In this document: positions 1 to 13,200 of the stretch, piece by piece | Numbering within the stretch: the first letter of the stretch is position 1 | How the letters are laid out: each line of letters begins with the position of its first letter | Assembly (NCBI GenBank): GCA_027405735.1 | Contig: JAPEHQ010000014.1 | Span: 558,001 to 622,000, forward strand | DNA length: 64,000 bases | DNA from: Mucor racemosus | Taxonomy: Eukaryota > Mucoromycota > Mucoromycetes > Mucorales > Mucoraceae | Direction of reading: 5' to 3' | Program-made: the position numbers and the translations under genes | Notes under the pieces: generated by a model | Told to the model about the DNA's origin: nothing | Seen by the model: the letters and a program-made list of their open reading frames with translations, nothing else | Databases searched by the model: none

Positions 1-1560
1 CTTGAGGACTTGTAAATCCTGTATCATTGAAAATAGATAGCGTATAACGGGATAACAATTGCCCTGACGTTAATTCTTGTAATGTCAAATTTGTGTCTAT
101 AGAGTCTCGAACAATTTGACCAAAACCACGAGCCATTACCATCATACAAGAATACGCTAGCCTATACATATAATACTTTTAGCATACATCATTGCCATTT
201 CGAACACATAGTATATACCCTGATTGGTAATTTGAGTGCGCAGAAGGATCATATCTAAATGCGTTCAAATGTTAAGATAACAAAACAAAAGAGAAACCAA
301 AAACTCACTGCAACAATTTTTGTTGAAACATGTCATACGGCGGATATCCTACTAATTCTGTTTGTTGTTCAAATATAAAGACACCACCAGCAAACAAATG
401 TTCGATCGTCAAGAGCTCTACATTATTCGTATTCCAAGCTAGTTGCTCAATGGCAGTTTTATATGTAACAATAGGCTGTTTTGCATCATCAAGTCTTGTA
501 TGTATGATCTCATTATAAACATGCAAATATCCATTCAATTGCTCGGATATCATGACTGAATCACCCAATATAAGCCATACTGTATCATTATTTACATGCC
601 CATTTATAGCAGCTATCAATAAAGCCACTACTGCTGCATTGTCATCAACAGCAATAAATACAACTCGTGAACCAAGACTCATTAAGGTATCAATGGACGC
701 ATGAATATTATTTGTATTACCATTATCATAATAAGTTTGAGAATATTTTACTGTTAAATTTCCCATCTTTTTAGTTTTGGAAATTATACTTTGAGTCACT
801 AAATTTTTCGAATAAAAGATTTAGTAAGTTTCTATTTAAAGTTATAAACAACCAAACTATCACCCAACTTGAACGACCCAGGTCAGTATCCGTGTACAAG
901 ACACCTAATGTGGTCCAATTTTGGCTGAGAATAAATGATATCACTGTATCAACATGTAATAGGTTTGTTGGAACTGTGCGAAAAAAGTAATTATATTGCG
1001 ATTTGTCGGCCAGGGATGCTGTACATAAATAGAATAAGTTATTTAGGTTGCATTAGACATGCATTAGACATTTATCCAAACCTGCCGTTGCTGAATAAGA
1101 ACATTGAGGGATCTCTAATGTACTTGTCATTAATGTAGATAACGTCGTAAATGAATTTGATACATCGCCAATGATTCCAATTACACCTTCCTGGATCAAT
1201 GATACCACAGAATAAATGGCTTGTGAGATAGTAGAAGCTGTTTGATCTTGTTCCTGTAGTTCTATTGGATGATATACGTCTTTTTCTATCAATGTCACGT
1301 AGGCACCAGGAATGATATCCCATTGATTTATTTCGTCTACTGCCATTCGAACACCTGATAATCCCCTATAAAGTCGTAATTTTGTTGGTTTATTATATAA
1401 TAATTTCAAACATGTAACCTTACTGTTCTGTATTATTATGGAGTAAAATTCCAATTTTAATTTCTACCTTGTTGTTGTTGTTGATATTGACCGTTTTAGT
1501 ATCACCTGTTGATGATATGATGGTATTATTGTTGCTAACCTGCAGATCATCAATCGCCAT
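1..1560 (-). CDS. Class C GPCR-like receptor, ligand-binding domain (5' part, runs off the window)
   Basis: Predicted exons on the minus strand are 1560-1424, 1365-1082, 1018-869, 798-309, 254-219 and 161 to the window edge; reading phase is kept across all five introns. The protein begins MAIDDLQVSNNN, then shows the type I periplasmic-binding fold of ANF-receptor domains: KIGILLHN, GVRMAVDEINQ, GVIGIIGDVSNSFT, IPQCSYSATAASLADKSQYN, FFRTVP, and a second lobe with RVVFIAVDD and GYPPYDMFQ. In basal fungi such domains precede seven transmembrane segments (metabotropic glutamate/GABA-B type receptors). The membrane part would lie beyond position 1, so GPCR identity is inferred from the ectodomain. 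No signal peptide is visible at this start, so a 5' exon may be missing; a 29-nt A tract lies just upstream. The donor of the third intron (position 868, GTTGGG) is unusual and least certain. Confidence 0.72.
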
Positions 1561-1570
1561 TTTATTTTTT

Positions 1571-1572
<2 letters not shown>

Positions 1573-1601
<29 letters not shown>
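1573..1601. repeat. Homopolymer A29 tract
   Basis: An uninterrupted run of 29 A on the plus strand (T on the coding strand of the receptor gene) lies 12 bp upstream of the proposed start codon. It is a likely length-variable and error-prone site, and it may hide the true 5' end of the receptor. Confidence 0.9.
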
Positions 1602-1603
<2 letters not shown>

Positions 1604-2076
1604 ATAACGATGAAAAAAGATACGATTGATTGATGAACTCATGGAATACTATATAGCTTATAAGGAGCTTGCTTTATAAAAGGAGCGTGTAAACTACACA
1701 TTGTATATTTTATATGATATTATCCTTCTCCTTCATAATACGATTGCACTATCCTATTTATTTTTAACCAATCAAGACGTTTTGAGATAATGTAAACAAG
1801 GGGTAAAAAGAATAATGTGCCCGAATTAATACTGTTGTAAATTTTGATTTATTTTTAAAAAGAAGAGGGTATATATTGTAATAAAATGAAAGAATCTCTT
1901 CCAGTATATACTATAGGAATTTTCTGAATTTTTTTGTTTTTGTATAAGGGTATTTACAATTAAAATCATATATAAATGTGGAGGTTTTTTTTATGTGGGC
2001 TGATATTGATAACAGTTACACTATTGGTTGAAGATAATATCGGGTCTTTACCGTTCCAATAGTATTTACCCCGCAC
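1602..2076. other. Intergenic, no gene seen
   Basis: AT-rich sequence between the receptor start and the Ecl1-like stop codon, containing the receptor promoter and the 3' UTR of the Ecl1-like gene. No open frame on either strand looks like a protein. Confidence 0.6.
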
Positions 2077-2581
2077 TTACGATGTAGTAGTAGCAGAGGT
2101 ATCAAATATCGAGAAGTAATTAAAATGCGTAGGTTTTGCGATTGTTGTCGTAGTAATTGGAGGTAGAGATGTTGAATTTGATAATAAATCAAATTTGGGT
2201 GGAGAAGACAATTGAATTGATGATTCACAAGTTTGGGATGATGTTGCGGTTAAAGCGGGAGAAACAGATGCTGATGAATAATTTGAATATGATGTATTTG
2301 ATGGTAGTATCTTGTAAGTATTGTTGTGGTTGTGGTTGTGGTTGTGGTTATGGTTGTTGTTGTTGTTAGGTCTAGGAAAATCAGTAAATTCAGGGTATGT
2401 GTAACCTAACAATGGATGGTTTCGAAGAGCATCAGCACGTAGACATTGCTCACTGCAATAGAGCGATTCCTATTGAAATGTCATGTTAGGATCAACCTAA
2501 ATCCCATTCAGATATTCATATACTTACAGAGAAAGGGCTCACTGCATTATCACAAGATGTGCACCAGTTAAGATCTGCCAT
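2077..2581 (-). CDS. Ecl1/life-span regulatory factor-type small zinc protein
   Basis: Two exons, 2581-2528 and 2469-2077, give 148 aa. The N-terminus MADLNWCTSCDNAVSPFS joins in frame to ESLYCSEQCLRADAL. This makes a Cys4 arrangement (CxxC, then CxxxC) typical of the Ecl1 family (life-span regulatory factor domain), small fungal proteins linked to chronological ageing and nutrient or metal stress. The rest is low complexity: an Asn/His run encoded by a GTGGTT-type repeat near 2,320-2,355, then Ser/Thr-rich sequence ending SATTTS. The intron has good GTAAGT and AATAG ends and splits the domain exactly, which supports the model. Function is inferred from the Cys pattern only. Confidence 0.72.
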
Positions 2582-3384
2582 TATTATTTAGAAAAAAGTC
2601 GATTTTGATTTGAATATTTAAATTGTTCTTATATATAAATATATATATAAATTTAGACACTATGACATTTAATAATGTGCTACTAAACGTTCTTGTAAAA
2701 TTAACAGAAAAAAGAAAGGAGAGTGATATGAGAAAGAAAGAAAAAAAAAGAGAAGAGAAATGGAAAGTTTCTCTTTTTAATACTGTAAGAAAATCATGAT
2801 TTTGGTTGGTCAAGAAGAATGTTATAATTTAACCTTCTTCTTATCACATACTTTGTAGGATTACACGTTGTTCTGCTGGGTGTTATCTACACTAAATTCT
2901 ATTAATTGCCTAAAAAAGTAAATCTTTGCAATACGAATGATGTTATGGCTAAGAATCTTCCAGTGCTAAATGATGACAATATCTAACGTATATCATTGGT
3001 TAAACTCACCAATGAGAAAATTTCTTAATTCAATTGGTTTGCTTTTATTTAGCATATATTTCCCCCCACTATCATCCGCCTTCCCCTCCTATTATCTCCT
3101 TTCCCCCGCCCCCCTTGATATCCCCATCCGATAAGCAGCATGTTATGTGAAATGACATTGATATGCAGTTCTTTTACTCTTTTACATTTTCTATCATCAT
3201 GGGAAATCATTCACGTGTGTGTTATTCAACAAGGGCTCGAGCGCACCATTTACAGTAATTTAAAAAAGATGGAAAATTATGTTACATTTTTTACTAAATA
3301 AATTTTCTCCCAAACTTTATATTTATATTGAAATGATATAATTCCATCATGGGAAAATAGAGGTGTGTGATTAAAGGGTTTTAT
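2582..3384. other. Intergenic with a CACGTG box
   Basis: About 800 bp without a convincing gene. Upstream of the Ecl1-like start lie purine/pyrimidine-skewed tracts (about 2,700-2,770). A C-rich stretch is at about 3,062-3,130, and a palindromic CACGTG hexamer is at 3,212-3,217. The right part holds the 3' UTR of the WD40 gene. Confidence 0.55.
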
Positions 3385-5118
<1,734 letters not shown>

Positions 5119-5475
5119 ATGTAAAAAAGTGTGTTGAACGAGAAAGCAAAACCTTGAAACGCGGTACATGAAAAATTTGGTGTTTTTATTTAGAAATTAC
5201 ATTTTTTGCATAGAATACAACATCTTTGATCGATTTTAACGAAAGATTTTTTAAATTAACATTTTGAAAACTTTACTTTACCTGAAAGCTACAGGTATGG
5301 ACAATGCTATCATATTTTTTGATATTGATAAATCTGTTATTTTGTTTGCGATATCTTTGAGGGGATGCGTCACGTGTAGTTTTTAACAAGTTTCGTCTCC
5401 TTCATTTCATGATAAAAGCAAGTCCTTTGTTCTATTTCATTCTCTTTCTACATTTAAAAAATTAAGCAAAATATC
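5119..5475. promoter_or_regulatory. Shared divergent promoter with CACGTG
   Basis: 357 bp separate the start codons of the RBBP4-like (-) and farnesyltransferase beta (+) genes, so both promoters must lie here. A palindromic CACGTG (bHLH/Cbf1-type site) is at 5,371-5,376, and a pyrimidine-rich stretch precedes the plus-strand ATG. No experimental support; the call rests on geometry and the motif. Confidence 0.5.
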
Positions 5476-7002
5476 ATGGGCATACTGAATGGTAATATTC
5501 CTCTCCATAATTTGCGTTTTCAGGACGACAAATTACCTACAGATACCTCCATTGAACAAGTAAATACAGCTGAAAATAACATGATTATGAGAAAAAGAAC
5601 TGATCCGTTGAAACATTTATCAGAAAAGAACAGAAGAGACAGTTTTAGAAAAGTTTGTTCCTTATGCACCCAATAACGAGAATAAATTACCATTAGATGA
5701 GTAAGTAAAAGTTCAAAAAAGAGGGGAACAATAATAATTTACAAATATGTCAAATAGAATTCAGTTGGAACGTAAAAGACATATTGATTATTTAAAAAGA
5801 GGTTTAAATGGCCTTGGTCGTTGGGGTTCTAGTTTAGATGCTAGTAAACCTTGGTTGGTTTACTGGATATTCCATTCCTTGGATTTATTGGAATACAAAT
5901 TCGATGATGCTCTCGTTGCTAGGTAATAGGATTTTCTGAAAAATTTATTCAATTTATAATAGCTAAGCGAATGCATGAAAATTATAGAACCATCGCAACA
6001 TTTAAAAATTGGCAATTACCTACTGGTGGTTTTGGTGGTGGATCAGATCAATTAGCTCATTTGGCTACAACCTATGCAGCTGTCAATGCATTGGCGATCG
6101 CTGGCACCAAAGAAGCATACGATGTATTAGATAGGTAGCAAGATGAGAACAAATACTAATTGATACGATCAGCTAATTAAATACAACTATTTAGAAAAAC
6201 TTTATATGATTTCTTAATGAGCATGAAACAAACTGATGGTTCATTCACTATGCATCACGGTGGAGAGATTGATATTCGAGGATCTTATTGTGCTTTATCA
6301 GTCGCCGCTCTCACCAACCTACTTACCCCCGAATTGACCGAGAATTGTATAGAATTCATCGCTCGATCTCAGACATATGAGGGAGGCATTGGTCCTTATC
6401 CTGGCAAGGAAGCACACAATGGCTATACTTTTTGCGGTTTAGCTGCCATGGAGATATTGGGTGGATTCTCCAAGTTTGACATGGATAAATTGGTCCATTG
6501 GTGTTCAGAACGACAAATGGGATTAGAGGGAGGATTTCAAGGTAGAACCAACAAACTTGTTGATGGTTGCTACTCTTTCTGGGGCGCAGGCGATTTCCCC
6601 ATCATACAAGCACATTTAAGTAATGATGATTATCTTTTTGATCGAGAAGCATTACAAGAATATATTTTAATCTGTTGTCAATCTGATTATGGCGGACTCA
6701 TTGATAAGCCAGGAAAAGGAGCAGATTATTATCATACATGTTATTGTTTATCTGGTTTATCAGTTGCTCAGCATCAATTGCAATTCCACGATAAAATTGT
6801 AGAAGAAGGCGGATTAAGATCGTTAATGTGGACATGTAAGAACGAATATGTCATTATAGGTGATGTCAACAACCTCTTAGCTGCTGCACATCCAGTGCAC
6901 AATATTACATTACGTGCTGCAAGGAATATAATGCATTACTTTTATGCAAATCAGTTACAAGATATTCAAATACCTTCAGATGACGAACCAGAGTGTCAAT
7001 AA
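5476..7002 (+). CDS. Protein farnesyltransferase subunit beta
   Basis: Five exons (5476-5559, 5624-5700, 5758-5922, 5988-6134, 6195-7002) encode 426 aa. The alpha/beta heterodimer attaches farnesyl to CaaX cysteines of Ras, Rho and a-factor-like proteins. The prenyltransferase alpha-alpha barrel repeats are evident: RHIDYLKRGLNGLGRW, YEGGIGPYPGKEAHNGYTFC, GLEGGFQGRTNKLVDGCYSF and YHTCYCLSGLS. The three zinc ligands of the family are present as D281 and C283 (DGCYSFW) and H338 (YHTCYC). Intron 1 was placed so that TSIEQ joins KRTEETVLEKFVPY; reading straight through would end in a premature stop. The IPP-2-like gene starts 109 bp downstream on the same strand. Confidence 0.95.
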
Positions 7003-7111
7003 AACCATCGTTTAGCTTAGGAGTCCGCTTTTAAAATTATGTGTGTTGGAAGCATAAAACATTTTTTCTTTCTTTACTCTCTTTCTCCAATATTAAAATA
7101 AAGAAACTAAT

Positions 7112-7850
7112 ATGAGTCATTCGCCTAATTTGAAAGCTCAACCTGCAAAAGGAATTCTGAAAAAACATAAAAATCCTAACGAATTAACACGGTAACAACT
7201 ACATAACGATAAAAACAAAAAAAAAAAGTTATCCAAATTAATATTGAAATCATAGTTTGCGTTGGGATGAAGCTAACCTTGAATTAACAGAATCTCAAAA
7301 AGATTCAACTATGAAGGTAGATGAACCAAAGACACCTTATGTTCGATACGATGCTGAAAATGATCAAGTATTGAATTTAAATGGTAAAAAAAAACATAAC
7401 ATTTGTAAATAATCAGAGATTGATATTGAGCAAAAACTGTAGAAATTCCAGATATCCCATACGGAGCAGGCTCTGCTCGCGCCGAACCAGAAGAGTTTAC
7501 TTTAGATGGAGGTGTAGAATCAGACAAAAGTAGCGTTACCAGCCATGGTGAGAAATCACGTAGAAGAGTGTCAGTGAGCGATGATGATTGGGATATGGAT
7601 GAAAATGAAAAGACCGAAGAAGAAGAGGAAGAAGGTAATTTCTCGTAAATCAGAATAATAACAACAATCATTGTTAACCTGATTTTATATAGCTAAACAA
7701 AAGCATGAAGAATTTCTCCGTAAGCGTGCAAATCATTACCATATGGGTGCTGCCTTGCGCCATCAAGATGATGAAGAAGAAGAAGCAGCGGCAGGAGGCG
7801 AGCCATCTTCAGTACCTGCCCCACCTTTGCCTAATCATGATAGCAAATGA
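7112..7850 (+). CDS. Protein phosphatase 1 inhibitor-2 (IPP-2/Glc8) family
   Basis: Four exons (7112-7191, 7256-7383, 7443-7634, 7693-7850) give 185 aa. All three PP1-contact segments of inhibitor-2 are visible: KGILKKHK near the N-terminus, LRWDEANL, and the C-terminal helix [20 protein letters not shown]. The EPKTPY segment matches the region holding the family's regulatory threonine. The rest is acidic and probably disordered. The protein should bind and modulate PP1 catalytic subunit (inhibitor or chaperone, as yeast Glc8 activates Glc7). It lies 109 bp after farnesyltransferase beta. Confidence 0.93.
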
Positions 7851-8189
7851 AAGAATAAAATGAACGAGTTAAATTGGGGTTAACAACATGATTACAAAAT
7901 AGGTCATGCTCCTTTTTTTTCAAAATGAATAAAATTGTACCACCTAAAACTTTTATAATAATATACGCAATTCAAAGGACAATTTCATTCCATCAAGTTG
8001 ATACAAAAGCATGTTAAATCTTCAAAATTGAGACGGCATCAAATACGCACTTTCAACATGGTTCCTTAAAGACAAATACAGTATATATTCCGTTAAGGAC
8101 CTCTAAATGCCTATTTTTGGGTAACGTCCCTCAACATGAATTACACAAGGTTGCTTGAATTTGCCGAAATAAACCCAAATATCTTGCAT
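7851..8189. other. Intergenic, 3' flank of the IPP-2-like gene
   Basis: AT-rich sequence leading into the first R1 repeat. No gene or clear element end is visible. Confidence 0.5.
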
Positions 8190-9400
8190 ACGCATAGCCA
8201 TTGCAGAAGCACATTTTATTTTTCCGTACATCTCAACAATTTTGCATCGAGATAATCAAAAAATAATTTACGTTCCAGCTTAAGACCTATGGTAACTGGG
8301 TTTCAAAATCGATTTGACAAATCGACCAGAAAACGATGAAAAAAACAAAATTGTTTAATAGTTCAGAAACTGCAAAGTAAGTTGAACTAGCGTATTAAAT
8401 GGTTTTTGTACAGTTTTAAACTCTGCATCCATCTAAATCAAATTCAAATAAAAATTCCTCATTAAATTTTGCGTAAAATGCCATCAAAATTTTAAAGGTT
8501 TTTTGAAGATATACATAGCTTTTTATAAGCATGTTTTAAATATAATTACAGTAAATAGTGCACCGCATAATTATCTATCGATTAAGCCAACGATGAGCCC
8601 TCTAACTGCATTTTTCGTAGAGAAAGCGAGATTTTTGTCAATTTTTTTTCAAATTCAGAATTTGGGATGAGGGTATATAAGGGAAAAATTGAAGCTAGAA
8701 GCGAAGGTATCTCTTTGTGCACATTTTTGAGGATATCTCCACGAAAAATCAATGTTTTGAAAAAAACTAAATTGGGTCCCAGAGAGATCAATGAGCTTGA
8801 TGATATGAATGTAAAAAAAAAATGATGCTCAGTTTAACCAATATTTGAAAATCTACTACAGAAATGTAAAAAAAAATGAAAAAAAATAAAAGTGTTCAAA
8901 ATATTTTTATACTGAAATATGTTATAGAGCGCTTTAAAACAAGTAATTTTAATTATTAGAAAGTGTTAGTATAGCTTAATTTTTTCTAGAGATATGAAGC
9001 CTCAAAGTTTTCAATCCTTTAGCAGTGAAATGTGAAATACGCGTTAAAAATCTGAAACCTTAGCACTGAAAAATCAATACCAACTGCAAAAAATAAGATA
9101 TTTTCGGATACTTGTTTTTGGATTAAAGTCGAACATCTCAGGTACATTGACATATAATTTTTTCTTGGTGTTATTTAGTGAAAGAAAAAAGTAGAGTAGG
9201 GGTGAAAAGTGAAACCCAGTTTTTGAGGAAAAAGCGGTGAATTTTACCTGTTTTTGAGACTTTCGTAAGGTATAAAATAAGCTTAGAACTAGGAAGTGTA
9301 ATCCGGATAATCTATATCTATTGGGTAGTATCTAGGGTATATCCTCAAAAGTGATTTGTATGAAAGTACTTGTAGAAAAGAGAGCGCGTTTTGACAATGA
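8190..9400 (+). repeat. R1 non-coding repeat, copy 1
   Basis: First of five long, diverged copies of one family (others near 25,640-26,870; 37,142-38,372 inverted; 49,160-50,290; 57,830-58,918). Shared landmarks in order include ATTTTGCGTAAAATGC, GGTTTTTTGAAGATA, TTTTTCGTAGA, CAGAATTTGGGATGAGG, GGATATCTCCACGAAAA and GAACATCTCAGGTA. No frame is open through the repeat; short minus-strand frames are partly alike between copies but broken. Ends are approximate because copies fade out. Confidence 0.8.
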
Positions 9401-9579
9401 AGATTAAAAAGAACTATAAAAATTGATTTTTTTTACGAAAATTCAAAAATCAAAATATCATATTTTTCATCGCGAATAAAACCAGTTTACGTGTTATCAT
9501 GACTAGCATAATTACATAATATAGGGCAAAAATAACATACTTTTCTTTATATCTCAATCCGAAATAAAGATTTTTTTTT

Positions 9580-9810
9580 GCAAAACAAGTTGCTGCTGAT
9601 ACACAACAAATAGCAGTATTATATCCAAAAGAACAAAATTATGGTCAAATTGCTCAATATTGCACAAATCAAGAAAAACAAAATAATAGAGAAGTAGAAG
9701 GATGGCAATTAAAAAAAGCAAATATAGAGGGGACGTTTGTCCTAGTTGCTAGACTTATGCGCTTTACAGCTAGTTCAAACGGAGAGGTTGTGGGTTCAAA
9801 ACTCGTGTAA
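9580..9810 (+). other. Unrecognised open fragment
   Basis: A frame of about 76 codons without an ATG start, opening AKQVAADTQQIAVLYPKEQN and continuing with a hydrophilic, Gln/Asn/Glu-rich stretch ending near KKANIE. Composition looks protein-like compared with its surroundings, and it abuts an R1 copy. The last third overlaps a tRNA-like motif and is probably not coding. I do not recognise the family; it could be a gene or transposon relic. Confidence 0.25.
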
Positions 9811-9815
9811 ACGGA
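9731..9815 (+). other. tRNA-like sequence, possible SINE head or decayed tRNA
   Basis: TGTCCTAGTTGC at about 9,738 resembles an A box, and GGTTCAAAACTC at about 9,793 resembles a B box, about 55 bp apart, as in tRNA genes and tRNA-derived SINEs. CGTTT near the 5' end can pair with AAACG near the 3' end. The T stem pairs poorly and I could not build a convincing cloverleaf, so this is a weak candidate only. Confidence 0.25.
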
Positions 9816-11318
9816 TTTTCTTCGGAGCTTGTGTTTGCCGGGCTAGAAGCGCAGCTAATCACCCCCTCACCTTTTTTTTGTTTTACATTTCAATGCGCAG
9901 CTTTTGAGAAGACTAGCAATTGTTTTCTTCTTTTCTCTACTCAATCATTGTTAATGTGCTATTTTTAAAACTGTTTTTCTCTATGAATATCTTGTTTTGC
10001 AAGGACAAGATCTTTATAGTAGTTACAAAAAAGAGCGACATTATACATGCAAGATTTTGATATTAAACGCCGTATTATAGGGCTAATATCTCTATATTTG
10101 GATTTTGGTGCTTATCAAGTAGGTATTAGAACATGTAGTATTAATGTAACATAATGACATGCATAATAAAATCTGTTTAATCATTCTCCAAAAAAGACTA
10201 GAAAGAAATTTGGAGATAAGATTATATATAGAGGAAATTGTCAGATAATACAATAGCTACTGTATTAATGGTGTAACAATAACAATACCCTGATAATACG
10301 ACAACCACCGTAGCGTTATGTCGAGATTCTGATATAACAATCATACTGAAATACCATGTTTTTGAAAGTATGGTTCAGTTGATGTTTAATTAAGTAACAA
10401 CTTTCGGTTCCAGATCTGTTATTGTTTATTTTTTTTGGATTTGACTTCCAGTTTGAGAATGATACATCAATCGGGTTAATGTAATATGATTCACAACATT
10501 ACTTGTTGTTTCAAAAATTGAATGAATTAGTTTCAGTTGCATATTTCTTCATATGGATATGCAAATGCGCATTCCAAATCAGAATATTAAACCTTATTAA
10601 TGAAAATATCTGTTCTCATTTTTATTATTTTATAATACCGTCGTAATCCGATTTATATTTAGTGTGTTGAATGTTGAATATGTATATATTTATACACTGT
10701 ATAGATCTCCATTTCAACTAATAAGGAATAGCTCTCATGAATAGATTAACATTAGGCTACTAAATAATGATGTATTGTTGTATTCCACCTATCAGTATCA
10801 TACATTATCATCTTCTACAGTATCAATACATCTTACAATTTATTGACTACGACATGTATTGAAGCGCAAGTCTTGATATCGGATATAAAAAACTCCTAGC
10901 GTACCAAGTTTAATCCAGTAATTATCAAGAACGTTTGGACCTCAATCATGACACCATGCTATTTTATCCCAGCGGTTAATCAATCAAATAGCTATCAAAT
11001 CAACATCCAAACACATTTAGCGCAGCAATGAGACAAAACAACTCACAAGTTCTGCAAGACCGGTTAATGATCGATTCATTTCAGTTGATAGATTACTATC
11101 AAACAGATCTAATGGTTCAATAGTGCCTTAAATTACATCTCAGGGTCTCAATGTCAAATCAATATAAAAGGCCATAGTTTTATATCTAAATAAACGATAT
11201 CTTGTTTTTATTATACAGTTGAAGAACTGATTCATTACTCATTCTTTTTTAATTGTATTCTGTTTTAAGTATTATTTATCAATCCTGAAAATATACAACA
11301 TTCGTTATTTACTGCATT
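9816..11318. repeat. Repeat mosaic, left edge
   Basis: No gene. 10,200-10,370 is a diverged relative of the short LTR-like element at 18,029-18,211. 10,730-11,300 is a repeat (called V here) seen again inverted at about 17,050-17,590 and directly at about 48,140-48,665; shared landmarks include ACATGTATTGAAG, CTTGATATCGGATAT and TACATCTCAGG. Confidence 0.6.
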
Positions 11319-11417
11319 TCTGGTAAAGCATTGAATCAATTGGCTTGCGACAAAGAGGGTAAAAAGGCGGTAATAGGTTTCAGTGATGACCATGTTATGT
11401 TTATGACGTTGGAGAGG
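11319..11417 (+). pseudogene. Dynein intermediate chain fragment D1
   Basis: Encodes a recognisable but truncated piece, SGKALNQLACDKEGKK, then an altered last strand. It matches the last WD40 region of cytoplasmic dynein intermediate chain (animal homologues read ALNRVRW...GREIAVGD). The upstream part of the captured exon is missing here and replaced by repeat V. Six other copies are annotated below. Confidence 0.65.
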
Positions 11418-13200
11418 TAAGACTAAAACTTAATGTAAATTACCTTTAGCGCATTAATTATAAAGCAAAGCTATATTATCATCAAATAAACTACCACACA
11501 ATATTAATATGTGTAAATATTTACAGCAATAAATTTGAATTCAGTGGATACAGCATCATTAATTCTTGAAAAAGTTCTCAGGTATTATAAAATCTCTTAT
11601 TTTTAAGACCTACAAGGCTTATAATCGGAATATTAATTTCGAAAATTATTCTTGTCCAGATCATCAATTTTGACATTTTTGAATTTTTTTTTTCTGATTT
11701 TGCAAATCTAGAGTTAATTATACTACCAGTTATAAAAACAAAAAATATACACGCATACAACATTTAGCGCTCTATTTTCTCAATAAAAAATAACAAACCT
11801 TTTTATTGCAAAATATTACATGAAAATTCTTTAATCAAAAATCCGTTTTTGGGCCAAAAGTCCAAAGTTTCATTATCTAATATGTAATACTAAGCTTTTA
11901 TAAAATGCGTATTAGTCATGGCTACAATTTTCTCTCACAATGTAGTATATTTAAACGTTGATTTTGGTATCAAAATTTGATTTTTCTGTTTTTTGATAAA
12001 AATCATGAGTGCTGGTAAGGATAAAATGAATCCCAAAAATGTCCGTTACAAAAACTGAATTTTAAGACCGTATGTGGTTAAATATACGAAAAGCTGAAAA
12101 AACGCCTTTTTATTTAAAACTTAGATATACTGTACCATAGTAGTATAAGAGACTTAGCCACTCAATCTTGCTATGCTCAATTACGGCGTTGCTCTACGGG
12201 TCGCTTTTGCAATTTTTTAATGTATCTATGATATAACAGACGGTTTTTCTGGTAGAAAATGCATGTTTCTATGATAACAGATATTGCCTAATTTTGTTTA
12301 GTTTATGGGTTAATGCGCTGTAATGCTGCTTTTACATTGGCTGAAATATGTAATTTAACAGGGTTTTAATTGCGCTAAATAATGTAAAGCCTTGAAAATT
12401 CTTTTCTACGTGTGTTGTTTCTCTCTTTTTGTTTTCATATTCCAACAAGATTATAATATCCACCGTTTGATAAGACATATCAGACTATTAAGCTGGTATA
12501 CTTTTCTTTTATCTGAATATGTATGCTAATGTAAGGGACTAATTTTTTTAATATAGGTAGCAGTCGTTATATTAGAGACTGATATTTTTATTTAACCACA
12601 TTCTAAGATCAAATGTCATTATTTACTACTGTATTGTTGGACATATTTCTTGATTACCAGATCACAACATCGAAGACAATAATGTCTATATTTACTCAAT
12701 AAAAAGCTAGAACTGGCTACAAACTCACGAAATGTTCCAGAAAGGTGATAAAATTTTAAATGATACAGAAGCAAAAAAAAAAGAAGAATTCAATGTCTTG
12801 TTGTCTAATAACCATAGTTATGATTGTAGCTACTGTATACTACTTGAAAACATATATTTTTATAGCTGACAATCGTAAACTAAAATAGGAAGTTTAAAGA
12901 AGGTTAATTTGTTTAAATTTTATGCATGATAAAGTAACATCTATAATCTTAGATTTGGCTTGCATATAAATTTAAGAAGTAAGAGTTATTTAAATTTATG
13001 CTCGAGCAAAAACCGTTGTTGCTGTAAACATTACAGCTATAAGCATATTTACAAATGATAATAATAATCGTAAATATTATATTGGTACTTGCATGTATTG
13101 CTCTACATCAACAATGTATTGAATTGTATTGTCTATAATCTATATTAATAAAACAAAATGTAATTTAAAACCCCATTTCAGTAAAAAATGCAATGACGTT
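11418..13200 (+). repeat. Repeat module R2 + X (copy linked to D1)
   Basis: R2 (about 11,570-12,150) always follows a dynein fragment. Other copies are near 14,920-15,500, 22,080-22,620 (inverted), 41,840-42,430 and 46,800-47,400. Landmarks are TTTAGCGCTCTATTTTCTC, CCGTTTTTGGGCC and AAAATCATGAGTG. X (about 12,150-13,200) recurs inside both palindrome arms (21,000-22,080 inverted; 42,430-43,470). No coding content seen. This direct copy is diverged from the arms. Confidence 0.7.
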
